DNA from: Lachancea thermotolerans CBS 6340
Lineage: Eukaryota > Ascomycota > Saccharomycetes > Saccharomycetales > Saccharomycetaceae
Assembly: GCF_000142805.1 (NCBI RefSeq)
Contig: NC_013084.1
Coordinates: 1,054,001-1,118,000 of the forward strand
DNA: 64,000 nt
Reading direction: 5' to 3'
Below are positions 18,961-29,449 of this stretch, in pieces. How positions within the stretch are numbered: the stretch's first letter is position 1; each line of letters begins with the position of its first letter. The notes below the pieces were generated by a model. That model ran no database searches and was not told the DNA's origin. It was given only the letters and a program-made list of their open reading frames with translations. The translations under genes and the position numbers were made by a program.

Positions 18961-20592
18961 ATGACCGCTACATCCATGGAGACACCGACTCCTAGGAGTC
19001 GTAAGAACACGCTCTCCTCCAAAATTGGCAAAATTTTCGGTGCCGGCAAGGGTGCGGGTCAACGCACTCCCAGCGCGGATACCGCTCGGCAGAGCCAAGT
19101 GCCATCTCCCACAAATTCAGTGGTTTCACTTGACAGCTCGCACCAAGAGTCGCGCCACGCTTTGCATCCGGACCCGCGTCAAGCCCCGCTCGCGGCTTCG
19201 CACCAATCATCAGACATTTCGAGGCCCAGTTCGCCGCCGGTGTCGCTCAACGGTCGCGGGCAGATTGCACCAACACATGACGAAAACTCACTTGCAACAC
19301 TTCGCTCCCGCTCCGAAAATAACGACAAGGCGACTGCAAGCTCAGTCAACATCGCGGCTATGGCATCGGTAAGCTCCGGGAGGTTTGTGATGCTTGAGGG
19401 AGGCGGTCACGAGCACCACTTGAAGAGCGCAAAACGTCAAGAAAAGCTGAGCAGCATGATTAAGAACATGCTTGGGGCCCAGAAACTCCGTGGTGAAGCC
19501 AAGTCGGCAGTCCCTGATATTCTCATGAGCCAGAAAAATCAACGGAGTAGCGCGGACCCTCCTTCCTTGTTCTCGGGCTATATGAAGCAGGTCGCTACTA
19601 TGGACCAAAGTGTGCCCTACAGTGGCGCTTCACAGACACAAAAGAAATTTTACCTCAACGAGGCTACCCCTGGTGGCAGTGATGGTGCAGTTGCTCCTTT
19701 AAAAAAGGATCCTGCTAGCTTTGCAGAAAAATACGGCCGTTGTCAGGAAGTTGTTGGCAAGGGTGCTTTCGGAGTTGTACGAATTTGTCACAAGAAGGTG
19801 CAGGAAGGGCCAAACGCTGAGAAACTCTTTGCTGTCAAGGAGTTCAGGAGAAAACCTTCTGAGTCCCCCGAAAAGTATTCGAGACGTTTGACCTCTGAAT
19901 TCTGCATTTCATCATCACTGAAACACACCAACATCATAAGAACGCTGGATCTGTTCCAGGATGCCAAAGGCGACTACTGCCAAGTAATGGAATACTGTTA
20001 CGGCGGTGACTTATTTACACTCATCATTGCCGCGGGAAAGCTGGAGTACATGGAGGCGGATTGCTTCTTCAAGCAGCTTATTAGGGGTGTGGTTTACATG
20101 CATGACATGGGCGTTTGCCATCGGGATCTGAAACCAGAGAATCTTTTGCTAACTTCCGATGGCACCCTAAAAATTACCGACTTTGGGAACAGCGAATGTT
20201 TCCGTATGGCATGGGAAAAAGATATCCACTTGAGTGGCGGCGTCTGCGGCTCAAGTCCTTACATTGCACCTGAAGAATACGTACACGAAGAGTTCGACCC
20301 TCGGCCGGTCGATATATGGGCGTGTGGTGTTATTTATATGGCAATGAGAACCGGCCGGCAACTTTGGAGCACTTCCCAAAGAGATGATGAATTTTATGCC
20401 AAATATTTAAAGGGAAGGAAGGACGAAGCAGGCTATGAGCCAATAGAAAAGCTAAAGAGGGCGCGGTGTCGCAATGTTATTTATTCCATTCTAGATCCTG
20501 TGCCTAGCAGGAGAATAAATGGAAGGCAGATACTTAACAGCGAGTGGGGAAGGGAAATCAAGTGCTGCCACGAAGGTCATCCAGAAAAATAA
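18961..20592 (+). CDS. SAT4: Sat4/Hal4-type protein kinase regulating K+ transport
   Basis: Serine/threonine kinase of the fungal Npr1/Hal5 subfamily. Sat4 (Hal4) stabilises the Trk1/Trk2 potassium transporters and affects salt tolerance. The 543-aa product has a disordered Ser/Thr/Pro-rich N-terminal half (to about 245) and a kinase domain at about 255-535. The domain has glycine loop [13 protein letters not shown]-equivalent [25 protein letters not shown], and [12 protein letters not shown] with WACGVIY. The HRD, DFG and APE motifs are complete. S. cerevisiae Sat4 is 603 aa, so the N-terminus is somewhat shorter. Start ATG 18961. Synteny equals YCR008W. Confidence 0.93.
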   Translation: MTATSMETPTPRSRKNTLSSKIGKIFGAGKGAGQRTPSADTARQSQVPSPTNSVVSLDSSHQESRHALHPDPRQAPLAASHQSSDISRPSSPPVSLNGRGQIAPTHDENSLATLRSRSENNDKATASSVNIAAMASVSSGRFVMLEGGGHEHHLKSAKRQEKLSSMIKNMLGAQKLRGEAKSAVPDILMSQKNQRSSADPPSLFSGYMKQVATMDQSVPYSGASQTQKKFYLNEATPGGSDGAVAPLKKDPASFAEKYGRCQEVVGKGAFGVVRICHKKVQEGPNAEKLFAVKEFRRKPSESPEKYSRRLTSEFCISSSLKHTNIIRTLDLFQDAKGDYCQVMEYCYGGDLFTLIIAAGKLEYMEADCFFKQLIRGVVYMHDMGVCHRDLKPENLLLTSDGTLKITDFGNSECFRMAWEKDIHLSGGVCGSSPYIAPEEYVHEEFDPRPVDIWACGVIYMAMRTGRQLWSTSQRDDEFYAKYLKGRKDEAGYEPIEKLKRARCRNVIYSILDPVPSRRINGRQILNSEWGREIKCCHEGHPEK

Positions 20593-20949
20593 CGAGAAAG
20601 TTGAACGCGCGGAGGCAGACGCGTTGGCTAGGACACGATGTTTTACTCTGCACTTCTCTAACATAGCGTTTTATGTAATATAATTAGACACAAAACAGCA
20701 CCAAGGCATTATTCTACAATTTCTCGGCTGGAAGGGGCTGTACGGTTTAAGACCCTTAGTCCAACAAATGAAGTTTGTCTTACGAGTTTCCGAATGTCAA
20801 GAACATGACATACACCTTCGTTGCTTAAAAACGTGAAAGCTCGGAAGCGATTGTTCTCGCGTACAAACTCCCATTCTGAGGATATTAAATATGAAATGCT
20901 ATAATTACTTGTGTTTATATACATAAATTCTGCTGCACGCTCACTGTAT
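20593..20949. other. Convergent 3' interval SAT4 - SCAP-like gene
   Basis: A 357-bp gap between convergent stop codons. A 71-codon ATG ORF on the minus strand (20709-20924) lies in it, in a different frame from the SCAP-like gene. The SCAP-like protein already ends as the family does, so this ORF is not treated as its extension. Confidence 0.4.
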
Positions 20950-23900
20950 TCACAACTGAGTATAGATATTAGAGGTCTTCCTTTCGCTGAGCCTTTTTCT
21001 TCGCTTGTTCACGAAGTTCAAGCCGGTGTCGTCCTCATTCGTATTGGTACCATCTGTCGCTAAAATGAGTTCTTCGCGACCCAGGTAAAAGAGCTTCATA
21101 ATATTGCCAAATGCTGCAACTATTGCCTTAGCGCCGAATTTCTCGACTGGTCCTATCCTGTTGGTGAGCAAACCGTTAACTCCTGCGGGAATCTTGTAAT
21201 ACTGAACTTTTCCGTTTACTGTCATAGTCCATCCTTCCCAAATTTCATGAATATTATATTCCAAAGATGCCGAATGCTTCATGCTTCGGCTTTCGACCCT
21301 ATTTCGCAGTTTGCAGTCCCCTGTTCTAACGCCCTCTGATACACTTCTCACAATCGCGTGGCTATTATTTTCTGCTTGGTTGAGCTTATTCCGCCGCTTA
21401 AGACCAATAATTAAATTATTGTCTGTTACGTTCCAACAATCTGCTTCTTCCATGTAATGCTTCTTCTCGACAACCGACTCGAGGCCTAAGCAGCGAATTT
21501 CCCTAGGATCTCTCTCCACACGCAAGCATATGCTAGTTTTTGTGCGGCTCTCAAGCTTAAATGTATGCATGACCAGTGTTTTGGTCGATTTCTCTGTGTA
21601 GGCAATCGATAGAGAAGCAACCGATGCACTCCCGCAAAATCTGCAGTGGGTAGGCTGGTCATGAAAAACTTTTAGCGTCTTTGGCTCAACGTCTGATAAT
21701 GTGAAGCTTCTAATGGACGTACCTGTCTGGGCGTCTACCAATTCTGCCTTATTCCCTCTGGCTAATACTAGCATACCGACGAAAGGGATCAATAATAAAG
21801 TTATGTTTTCGAATATCTCGCTTCCGCTATTTGGCGAATAGAGGCCATTTCCCAAAACCTCGCTTGGTCTCTTGAGGGTGGCAGGTGTCATCAGCTTTTG
21901 TCCCCTGTTGAAAGAATCTCTGATTATATGCAGCTCCCGAGTCCTCCACTTGTTGTTGACGACGGTTGAAACATAAATTTTGCCGCGCTGGTCACAAAAA
22001 ACAAGCCTGTCGTTGACTCTAGGCGTTACTAGCTTCTTGCAGGAGGCAAGCTCTACCGGCGAAGAGATGACTTTGCTAACCACAGGTTTTCCTGAAATGT
22101 CGATGCAGGTGAGAGAGCCATCAGTTGTCACGAAAATGAGTTCAGTTCCATCATCTTCATCATGTATAGAAGCGGCCTCTTTGTCATTATAGCGAGCATC
22201 AAATACATTCGCCAGGGAAGAGGAGGATTTCATGGACGAAACCGACACGTTACTGTCTTTCCGTCCCATTGAAAGGCTGGTGACTCCGATCTGATCGCGT
22301 ATCTTTCCAGCCGATGTGCTTGTATTCCCCGTAGGCCTATTTTTCATAAAGGCTGGTATAGTCCTTTTTCTGAAAAACAACTCCAAAACTGTTTTGCCCG
22401 GATGATCAAGCTTTATTGACCACAGGAAACACATTTTTCTTCGCGACCAACAAGCAACCTTGCCCCCTTCGCTGAGTATGGCTGTTAAGTTCCCGTTTGA
22501 GCTTGTTACTGTTCTGGCTACAGGCCAAAGCTGCTTGCTCAATGGTATCTCTGTTGGAGGGGGGACGGGATTTGATAATGGCGACCAAACAAATAGTTTA
22601 CGGTCAATTCCAAGCGAGAAAATGAAAGGTGAGTCAGACGTTGGTATACTCACAATGTCTAATGTATGGCCGCCATGGGATAGTTCCTTGGTATGAAAAG
22701 CAGTTTCATCCGCTTTCATTATAGAGCCTGTTTCTTTCCGAGATTGCATCTCGTCCACGGCGTTGAATACTTCTGGGTCATCCTCAGATTTAATTGGAGT
22801 TTCGACTCTGCTTAGCATAATTTGTAATACGAGTAGCGCCAGTGATGAAAGTAGTACCACTGTGATAATAAACTCAATAAAAAAATAAAAGTCAAATTTG
22901 TACGAAGAAACAAAAGGTGTCTGAAGGGCTCCGAGATAGCTACCAGATAAACTATTAGTATCAGGGACGTCTCCTTTTAAAGCAAAAATAGTGTCCGAGG
23001 GTAAAAATGCCACATTAAAAGTTCCTTTTCCATGCTTTTGAAAGAGTAGTTGAGATACGGATTTTTTGTCAATTAGTGCCGGTGACCTCGCAGAAGAAAA
23101 ACTCACAGCCTTGGAGAATTGACCATGAACGAATTTGTACACCAAAGAGGAAGAAGATCTCACTGACCTGAATTTTAGATTGATGTAGAAAAAATATGGC
23201 ATACAGAAATAGAGCGGCTTGGACAGCATAGTGTCCCAGCCAATCGCCAAAGATTTAACGTATGCTTTCAAATTGACATTGTGGCCGTAAAATTCCTCAT
23301 CTAAGGACCGCGCATCAATTTCGTTGCTGTTTTTTAAAAAGAGAACGTCGTTGCTGCTGAGCATCCTATAATCCAAACTAAGCACCGATGTGAAGAAAGT
23401 GAGCTGAAGAATGAATGTGTTTAGAAGCGCAGCTGAGAAAAAAAAGCTCAATTGGCGATTAAAAGGAAACAGAAAGGTGCTTGTTGCAATAGCCAAAATG
23501 GTGGTTCTAAAAACAGAGGCATTCACTTGCGCGGAAGCTACCAAATACTTCTTTGTTCCCTTTCTGCCTGGTTCTTCTTTAGAGGCAACCATAGGATAGC
23601 TTTTCCTAGAATCTGTGACGGATGAACCCGCAGTTTCTTTGAGTAACCGTAAAAGCCCACTGGTTGAAATTAAAGTTATTGGAAGCCACCCAAGAAAAGT
23701 AGGGTTATTTTCCCCATAGCCCTTGAAAAAAAAGCCCGTAATTGTAGCCGACGCAGCTGTGCCTACGGTTACTTCAGCTAGCATCGCCAGTGCAATGCCA
23801 TATTTGTGCTTAACCCATACAATGCTTTTGTACGCCCTGAGTAATTGTAGTATAAGAAGAAAGCATAGAGTCCCTGAAACCAGAAAATCCAGTCGACTCA

Positions 23901-24585
23901 TGGGCAAGATGTCAAACCTGAATGAAACCTGTGGAGCATTACCGTTACTAAGCATAGAGGAGGTCGCGATTTTAAAGCCAGTCACATTTGATAGTGACTG
24001 CAGCTCTGCAACATTTTGCGCAAGGATGCTTTTTAGCGCGTCTTGCTTGTCCCCTGGCGTTAGAATATTGATCACCATGTTCTCAGCGGACGTGACAAAC
24101 CCATTCACCTTGAGAACTCTTCTCAGAAGAAGTTTTGGAATGGAATTAGCCCCATAATTGATAGTTTTCAAAGGCGACCTGTCCTTTTGCAAAACTTGTA
24201 ACGAGTTGTTCCACAATTGAAAAGGTGATTGTAAGACTTCAACAAGATCGGAGCCTGCGGTGTTCCGCAATAGGCGGTTTTGAAGCGCCAACGACTCAAT
24301 CAATGAGCTTTTTTTCAGGATATTGTCTTCGTTCAAATGCTTTATCCACACTTGCACTAATGATAGATTAGCAGAGGAGCCAGTGAAGAAAGGCTCGAAT
24401 TCCACCCTACTTAGGTACTGCCTCGAAGTTATATCGCCACTCCAAGCGGAAGAAAGAGTTGGATAAGCGATGATGGTCAAAATCAGAAGAGGCAGAAAGA
24501 TGGAAATAACGGGATACCTCACTGCCAAACGCGACAGGTTGAAGAAATTTGCCTGCGGCGTAATCCTTTGGAGGATAGCACTCAT
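20950..24585 (-). CDS. SCAP/Scp1-like sterol-sensing protein (SREBP cleavage-activating protein family)
   Basis: Multispanning ER protein of 1211 aa (human SCAP is about 1280). The first span is near residues 21-48, then a lumenal loop with N-glycosylation sequons. A sterol-sensing domain follows at about 230-408: DFLVSGTLCFLLILQLLRAY, then VKHKYGIALAMLAEV (SCAP: VKSKWGLALAAVV), and LQLTFFTSVLSLDYRML (SCAP: LFFTTVLSIDIRRMEL). The Asp needed for sterol-regulated SCAP (Asp443) is kept in LSLDYR. The MELADL COPII signal is replaced by MLSSND. A last span lies near 564-592. A cytosolic WD-repeat-like region begins near 635 (GGHTLDIVSI...DRKLFVWSP) and ends in AIVAAFGNIMKLFYLG, as SCAP does. S. 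cerevisiae has no gene here between SAT4 and RVS161. The frame extends to TTG 24609; ATG 24585 was chosen. Confidence 0.85.
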   Translation of the reverse strand: MSAILQRITPQANFFNLSRLAVRYPVISIFLPLLILTIIAYPTLSSAWSGDITSRQYLSRVEFEPFFTGSSANLSLVQVWIKHLNEDNILKKSSLIESLALQNRLLRNTAGSDLVEVLQSPFQLWNNSLQVLQKDRSPLKTINYGANSIPKLLLRRVLKVNGFVTSAENMVINILTPGDKQDALKSILAQNVAELQSLSNVTGFKIATSSMLSNGNAPQVSFRFDILPMSRLDFLVSGTLCFLLILQLLRAYKSIVWVKHKYGIALAMLAEVTVGTAASATITGFFFKGYGENNPTFLGWLPITLISTSGLLRLLKETAGSSVTDSRKSYPMVASKEEPGRKGTKKYLVASAQVNASVFRTTILAIATSTFLFPFNRQLSFFFSAALLNTFILQLTFFTSVLSLDYRMLSSNDVLFLKNSNEIDARSLDEEFYGHNVNLKAYVKSLAIGWDTMLSKPLYFCMPYFFYINLKFRSVRSSSSLVYKFVHGQFSKAVSFSSARSPALIDKKSVSQLLFQKHGKGTFNVAFLPSDTIFALKGDVPDTNSLSGSYLGALQTPFVSSYKFDFYFFIEFIITVVLLSSLALLVLQIMLSRVETPIKSEDDPEVFNAVDEMQSRKETGSIMKADETAFHTKELSHGGHTLDIVSIPTSDSPFIFSLGIDRKLFVWSPLSNPVPPPTEIPLSKQLWPVARTVTSSNGNLTAILSEGGKVACWSRRKMCFLWSIKLDHPGKTVLELFFRKRTIPAFMKNRPTGNTSTSAGKIRDQIGVTSLSMGRKDSNVSVSSMKSSSSLANVFDARYNDKEAASIHDEDDGTELIFVTTDGSLTCIDISGKPVVSKVISSPVELASCKKLVTPRVNDRLVFCDQRGKIYVSTVVNNKWRTRELHIIRDSFNRGQKLMTPATLKRPSEVLGNGLYSPNSGSEIFENITLLLIPFVGMLVLARGNKAELVDAQTGTSIRSFTLSDVEPKTLKVFHDQPTHCRFCGSASVASLSIAYTEKSTKTLVMHTFKLESRTKTSICLRVERDPREIRCLGLESVVEKKHYMEEADCWNVTDNNLIIGLKRRNKLNQAENNSHAIVRSVSEGVRTGDCKLRNRVESRSMKHSASLEYNIHEIWEGWTMTVNGKVQYYKIPAGVNGLLTNRIGPVEKFGAKAIVAAFGNIMKLFYLGREELILATDGTNTNEDDTGLNFVNKRRKRLSERKTSNIYTQL

Positions 24586-24831
24586 GGTATCAAATGAGAA
24601 CCAGGGCAAAGCTGGACACTTTGGAGTGAATTATGAAAGCTTGAAAGGTTAACCAGCGCCCGGCTACGTTGTTCTTTGACGATTTCCTCCGCTTATTTTA
24701 AAATCGCATCTGACTTTGTTAAACTTACCGGAAGAAAAAAATTAGTTGTTACGAAAATGAAGGGCAAGTGGAGGCAATTGAACTTCGAAATTCTGGCCAG
24801 CGTTTTAATTGATTGGTATCTAAAGCTCTAC

Positions 24832-25629
24832 TCACTTAAATCCTAAAGCACATATATTTAAGTTGGTCATTTGCTGTAGCAAGTCTGCAACTTTTTCGTC
24901 AAGCTGACCGTTGGCGTAATCATCTCTGGATTGCTGGTCTAAGTATTGCTGAATTTGGGCAAGACGAGTGTACCCCTCCGTGCAGAACCGAAGTTGGATC
25001 TTAACTAGGGCTTCGAAGCTAGGGTCGTAATATGGAACTCTTAGAGAGACTAATTGTGGCAATTCCGTCTTTAGTTGCTCGTTGAGATTATCAAAGATAT
25101 CCTTCGCTAAAGCCAGCTCCTTCTCAGCTCTTGGAAGCTTAGAAGCATCTTTGGCAGGCTTGTCAATAAGCCTCCGCACTTTAGCTTTTGCTGCGTCGTA
25201 ATCTTGTTTCTTGTGGTCTCTTTTCTTGATTGCATCTCCAATTTCGCTGAAATAGGTGGAGAACTTCGTGATTGGGTCAAGGACAGTCTCCCGAAAGGGG
25301 CCATCTAATTGCTTCACCGTTTCCGAGTCGTAGTCGCGTACACATTGTAAGTAATAGTTTCCCACATTGTATCCGCCTCCGCTCACCGTTTTAGAGTCAT
25401 CGTATAGGTTTGATATAACTTCTGCAATGGTAACCTGTGAAGCGGTTACGGCCCTAAGGGAGTCAAGGTATCCTTTCGCTTCCTTTTGAAGTTCTTTGCC
25501 GGCTCTCTCCAGAGTGCGATAACGACGTTCTTCGATGTCGTACTCTTTGTCAATTGTCTTATCGACTTCTTTTACCAAGACGCTATTCCCAGCGCGGTTG
25601 ATGGCCTTTTTGAATCCTTCCCAACTCAT
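24832..25629 (-). CDS. RVS161: Amphiphysin-like BAR protein Rvs161
   Basis: BAR-domain protein that pairs with Rvs167 in endocytic vesicle scission, and acts in cell fusion. The ATG at 25629 (MSWEGFKKAINRAGNSVLVK) gives 265 aa, identical to the S. cerevisiae length; the longer frame starts only at TTG. The whole protein is BAR: DIEERRYRTLERAGKELQKE, GYNVGNYYLQCVRDYDSETVKQLDGPFRETVLDPI and KKRDHKKQDYDAAKAKVRRL are family strings. No SH3 domain, as expected. It is divergent from the methyltransferase gene, with about 206 bp between start codons. Synteny equals YCR009C. Confidence 0.97.
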   Translation of the reverse strand: MSWEGFKKAINRAGNSVLVKEVDKTIDKEYDIEERRYRTLERAGKELQKEAKGYLDSLRAVTASQVTIAEVISNLYDDSKTVSGGGYNVGNYYLQCVRDYDSETVKQLDGPFRETVLDPITKFSTYFSEIGDAIKKRDHKKQDYDAAKAKVRRLIDKPAKDASKLPRAEKELALAKDIFDNLNEQLKTELPQLVSLRVPYYDPSFEALVKIQLRFCTEGYTRLAQIQQYLDQQSRDDYANGQLDEKVADLLQQMTNLNICALGFK

Positions 25630-25835
25630 GGTGACGACCTTGCAGTGAGAAGCCCTAAAGCATACAGCAGTCAAAAGTTCCGCTCTTTAATATGAAATCC
25701 CTATTCAAACATGGATCAAACAATCAACATATACGGCACGTACCAGACAAACCGAACGATCAAGCATCGGTGTGGTCTTTAGAGCAGAATTAAAAGACAG
25801 CTTTATAACACACTGCCTTGAATTAGGTTTTGCAA

Positions 25836-26882
25836 ATGAGGAAACCACTCAAAGAGTTTTTCAAGAATAACATTTTGCTTCTGGACGGCGGCCAAGGCAC
25901 TGAGTTAGAGAAAAAGGGTGTTAGTATTTCGCATCCGTTATGGTCAACGCTTCCGTTTATAATCAAAAATAAAACACATCTGGAAGCTATAAAAGAAATG
26001 TATCGCGACTTTGCTGAAGCAGGTTCTAATGCGTTGATGACAATTACCTATCAGGCGTCTTTCAGCTCTATGAAAAAGTACAGCGAGGGACTAGTAAACA
26101 GCGAGGAGGACTACGCAGCTTTTCTGGACTATGTCATTGGTTTTACTGACCGCGAATGCATAACTCCGGATAAATATTTAGTGGGAAGTGTTGGGCCATA
26201 TGCAGGGCTTTTATCAAACGGAGCTGAATACTCTGGCTACTATGGCGAGGGTAAGATAGATTTCATTGATTATTATAGTCCACAGGTGAAGCACTTTGCC
26301 TTGTCGCCACGTATTGATTTGATTGGAATCGAGACGATCCCTAATATTGATGAGTTCAAGGCTTTGCTGAGCCCTGAGTTTTCACGGCTGTCTTTTTCCA
26401 AGCCATATTATATTAGTGTTACTACAGATAACAATGGGTGCCTGAGGGACGGAACATCCTTAAACGAGATATGTCGCGCTATCAAACAGTCTGCATCACT
26501 TCTTCCCGATAATTTTGTGTTCTTTGCTATCAACTGCGTGGAATTCCTTCACTGTGTAGAAATTCTGCAATCCTTGAATGACTGTCTTGAAATGCAAGGT
26601 GTAGATCGGCGCTTCCGCTTTAGGGGAGCTTACCCAAATTCTGGGGAAATTTACCACGGCGGCACCCACTCCTGGAGTAGCAACCCTTACGCGGGTCCCG
26701 AAGACACTTGGGAAAACTTGACTCTCGGGCTGTTGAGCCAGGAATGCCTTATGCTCGGCGGCTGTTGCAGAACTGGCTCTGAAGAAATTCGTCAAATGGC
26801 TTTGACTACAAAAAAAAACTCAACAGTTGCTGCGATGAAAGCGTTTCCAAGTAAAGCCAGCAACAACTACCAATCATTTTAG
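25836..26882 (+). CDS. Homocysteine S-methyltransferase (Sam4/Mht1 family)
   Basis: Transfers a methyl group from S-adenosylmethionine or S-methylmethionine to homocysteine, giving methionine. The 348-aa product (S. cerevisiae Sam4 325, Mht1 324) shows LLDGGQGTELEKKG at the N-terminus, NALMTITYQASF, GSVGPYA, and GIETIPNIDEF. The zinc cysteines are in FAINCVEF and GGCCRTG. YPNSGEIY is typical of the family. The open frame begins at TTG 25830; ATG 25836 follows immediately. Neither S. cerevisiae paralogue lies near RVS161 or RPC34, so the location is lineage-specific. I cannot say from the sequence whether it corresponds to SAM4 or MHT1. Confidence 0.92.
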   Translation: MRKPLKEFFKNNILLLDGGQGTELEKKGVSISHPLWSTLPFIIKNKTHLEAIKEMYRDFAEAGSNALMTITYQASFSSMKKYSEGLVNSEEDYAAFLDYVIGFTDRECITPDKYLVGSVGPYAGLLSNGAEYSGYYGEGKIDFIDYYSPQVKHFALSPRIDLIGIETIPNIDEFKALLSPEFSRLSFSKPYYISVTTDNNGCLRDGTSLNEICRAIKQSASLLPDNFVFFAINCVEFLHCVEILQSLNDCLEMQGVDRRFRFRGAYPNSGEIYHGGTHSWSSNPYAGPEDTWENLTLGLLSQECLMLGGCCRTGSEEIRQMALTTKKNSTVAAMKAFPSKASNNYQSF

Positions 26883-26923
26883 CATGTTATGGTCTGCACA
26901 TATCAATTTTCTCGAGCGGGTTC

Positions 26924-27856
26924 TCACAATATCCACTCATCGAGATAGATAGCTTCATTATCGTTGCTGGATGGCGCAATGACATTATGGCACCGAAATA
27001 TCGTGAATGTATTGTCTGCATCATCCTTCGACTCTCCGGCAGGCTGTGTCATTTCCAGAACGCTTTGAAGGGTAATTCGGTAACAGTCAAATGACACTTT
27101 TTCCAGTTTATTGTCATAAACTAAGACCTGACACAATGATCTTATGTCGGCAGTGGACAATTCCACATTCGCAACTTTCGCGCTGATTATAAATTCTAAG
27201 ATGTCGTCTGTTGTCGCGAAATTGTTGACGTGGGCCGCGTAGAGCACCTCTCGACCCCCAGTGAAGTTATTAAACCCATTAGGATATGTACGCTCAGAAA
27301 CAAACCTCCAGACGATGGTTAACAGACTGTTGATGAACTCGACGTCAAGCTCACTATCAGTGAACCACGGTCCACCTGTAACCTCTATGGAAGGCTGTAG
27401 ATTGTAAAGCATGTAAATTTTTCGAGTAGGGAACTTGACGCTTTTGACGCTCTTCACGTATCTTTGAGACTCCAGGGATTTCAAGCATTTTGATACAACA
27501 ACTGTGTGCAAATTGGTTCTTGCTTTAATGGTTTTCGTCCATATACCTTCTCTCCCGCTGGCTTCGATGTATGAATAGACCAATGCCTCATCGGCGGTCA
27601 TAGCCGCCTTTTTCTGAGCCTCAGCAAAGTTGACGGCTTGAAACTTGAGCTCGTTGTTTTGCTTTATAAGTTTTATCAGATTCTTATCAAGCAGCTCCTG
27701 AACGATAGACATAAGGTCTGTCAGAGAAGAGCTGCCTGCCAAATCCTTGAGCTCTGCTTGAGTGTAGAGCGCAGCAGCACCTCCAGAACTCATTTTGGCA
27801 TGAAGACTCTTGGCTCTGTCTGACAAGTCGACACCTGATGTCAGAATGTTATTCAT
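26924..27856 (-). CDS. RPC34: RNA polymerase III subunit C34
   Basis: Subunit of the C82/C34/C31 initiation subcomplex of RNA polymerase III; it contacts Brf1 of TFIIIB. The 310-aa product (S. cerevisiae 317) has tandem winged-helix regions: the first around residues 25-90, the second with ALVYSYIEASGREGIWTKTIKARTNLH. A third segment follows, KCLKSLESQRYVKSVKSVKFPTRKIYMLYNLQPSIEVTGGPWFTD, a family hallmark. It ends CHNVIAPSSNDNEAIYLDEWIL. Start ATG 27856. It is convergent with the methyltransferase gene (41-bp gap). Synteny equals YNR003C, giving the CEN14-side component of the merged gene order. Confidence 0.97.
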   Translation of the reverse strand: MNNILTSGVDLSDRAKSLHAKMSSGGAAALYTQAELKDLAGSSSLTDLMSIVQELLDKNLIKLIKQNNELKFQAVNFAEAQKKAAMTADEALVYSYIEASGREGIWTKTIKARTNLHTVVVSKCLKSLESQRYVKSVKSVKFPTRKIYMLYNLQPSIEVTGGPWFTDSELDVEFINSLLTIVWRFVSERTYPNGFNNFTGGREVLYAAHVNNFATTDDILEFIISAKVANVELSTADIRSLCQVLVYDNKLEKVSFDCYRITLQSVLEMTQPAGESKDDADNTFTIFRCHNVIAPSSNDNEAIYLDEWIL

Positions 27857-29449
27857 TTGCCACGTTAAGGATTATTATTCGATGATGCAAAAGCTAGGAA
27901 AGACAGGTTGATCCGCCCAAGCTTATGGCATATGGTTGTGTCTAAAGTTTTTTTACAATTTCGTCGAAAGAGACGTGCTTCGACAAATTCGTGTAGTAAA
28001 ATATGAACCGGCTGATTGATTGTAATTGTGATTTGCTTGCATACCAACTAAACCAAACAAAGTGAGCGGCTAATGTACAGCTAAGCCTTTACAAAGCTCC
28101 ATTCAAAAGGCCCTAGGTTATTAAAATATAAAAAATGATGGACCGTTGCCTGTAATTGAAGATCTACCTGTAGTGCAAAGGCTAAGCGGAAGAACTGGGA
28201 AATCATTTGTTTCTGCTGGACATCATGCCGAGTCTTCTTGCCTCCAATAAATTTAAACAATTGCAGTGCTGTACACAAATTGAGAAATTTTGCAGTGGAA
28301 AAAAGCTGTATCTGCGGGCCTTCGACTTCCATTTTTGGCAGAGTTTCTTCGCATTGAAATTGCCGGGTTATTGAAATGCTTATAGTTTTCAATAGCGATA
28401 ATTCTCAGCACACCCGGCACCATATCTAGGCTTATTGCGATGAAAGTGAGGTATCAAAATCTGCGCGAATCTGATCATAAACAATTTACAGCGGATGATC
28501 CCTTTCTTCATGGGCCACAAGTTTTATGATTTTTGAAATAGCCGATCCTCAGCAACCTTAAAAATTAACTGCTGGTCTGATTAAAGTGGAAAATTGATTA
28601 ATTCATATCGCCTTTCGAAGTTTAACATAGTAACTGATGCTTTGAAGTTGGCATTGCTGCAATGACTGAAAGAAATTTATCTTACATGAACTTCGTTCAC
28701 TTTTTCTCGAATTGTTCGTTATTGCTTGACGAGCACGTTGATAACCTAAAATTCTCTATATTAAGACAACGAAATATCTTTGAATACAACCGCCACACAC
28801 TTAAATTACCTTTGAAGATTGACTGAGCTTGCGCCACCAAGTTAACTATCAGTCCAAAGAGCTTTTATATAAAAACTTGCACATACAGTCCAAAAGGCTT
28901 CATCTCCTTTAAAAGGTCTGTTGCATTATTCATCTTCTAGTCCGCATTAGCGTCCGGTCGTGGCTATAGAAAATTCTTCTGAGTTGAATGCTTGCTCCTG
29001 AGTACGTTTAAGATGTTGGTAGCTAAAATGAAGCACCTCAGTTAAACACAAGCTTTCATTAAGCTCGCATTAGCATGAAAAAACAATTCGTCAAATACTA
29101 TACAGGAACTCAACAAACCCTGCTCTTCGGATTTGAGACAGTGAAAGCCAAGGTACTCCACTTTTGAGAAGAGAAATTCCCGGGTTTGCGGTACAAAGTG
29201 GGCTCTTGAAAACAGTAACTATTACGATGACTACTGATTCTGAGCCAGCAGCTTCTGATTTTTAGAAATCGAGCTAAGGGAGCTTCAAACTGTCACACAG
29301 GCGCTATGACACCCGAAATCACTTCCCTTATTGAAAGAAATTAGAAAAGTAGCTATTCCGAAATTCGAGAAATTATCGAAAACCATTCGTTATGTGCTTC
29401 CTTAAGCTCGTCTTCTTTTTGGGCTTCAAACCAAGTTTCATTTAGTACC
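27857..29449. other. Long intergenic region RPC34-ADP1
   Basis: About 1.6 kb without a supportable gene. An open frame on the minus strand at 28081-28392 starts at TTG, and its longest ATG version has 83 codons. In S. cerevisiae ADY2 or ATO2 lies near this position; no ATO-family motif was spotted. The region from 28400 to 29450 is AT-rich with no RNA signature seen. Confidence 0.5.

Noticed and set aside
20709-20924. 71-codon ATG ORF after the SCAP-like gene, considered as a frameshifted C-terminal extension
   Set aside because: The SCAP-like protein already ends with the family's terminal sequence, and this ORF is in another frame with an intervening stop.
28081-28392. Minus-strand open frame of 103 codons upstream of RPC34
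   Set aside because: It begins at TTG; the first ATG leaves 83 codons. No recognisable motif; position of a short ORF in a 1.6-kb intergenic region fits chance.
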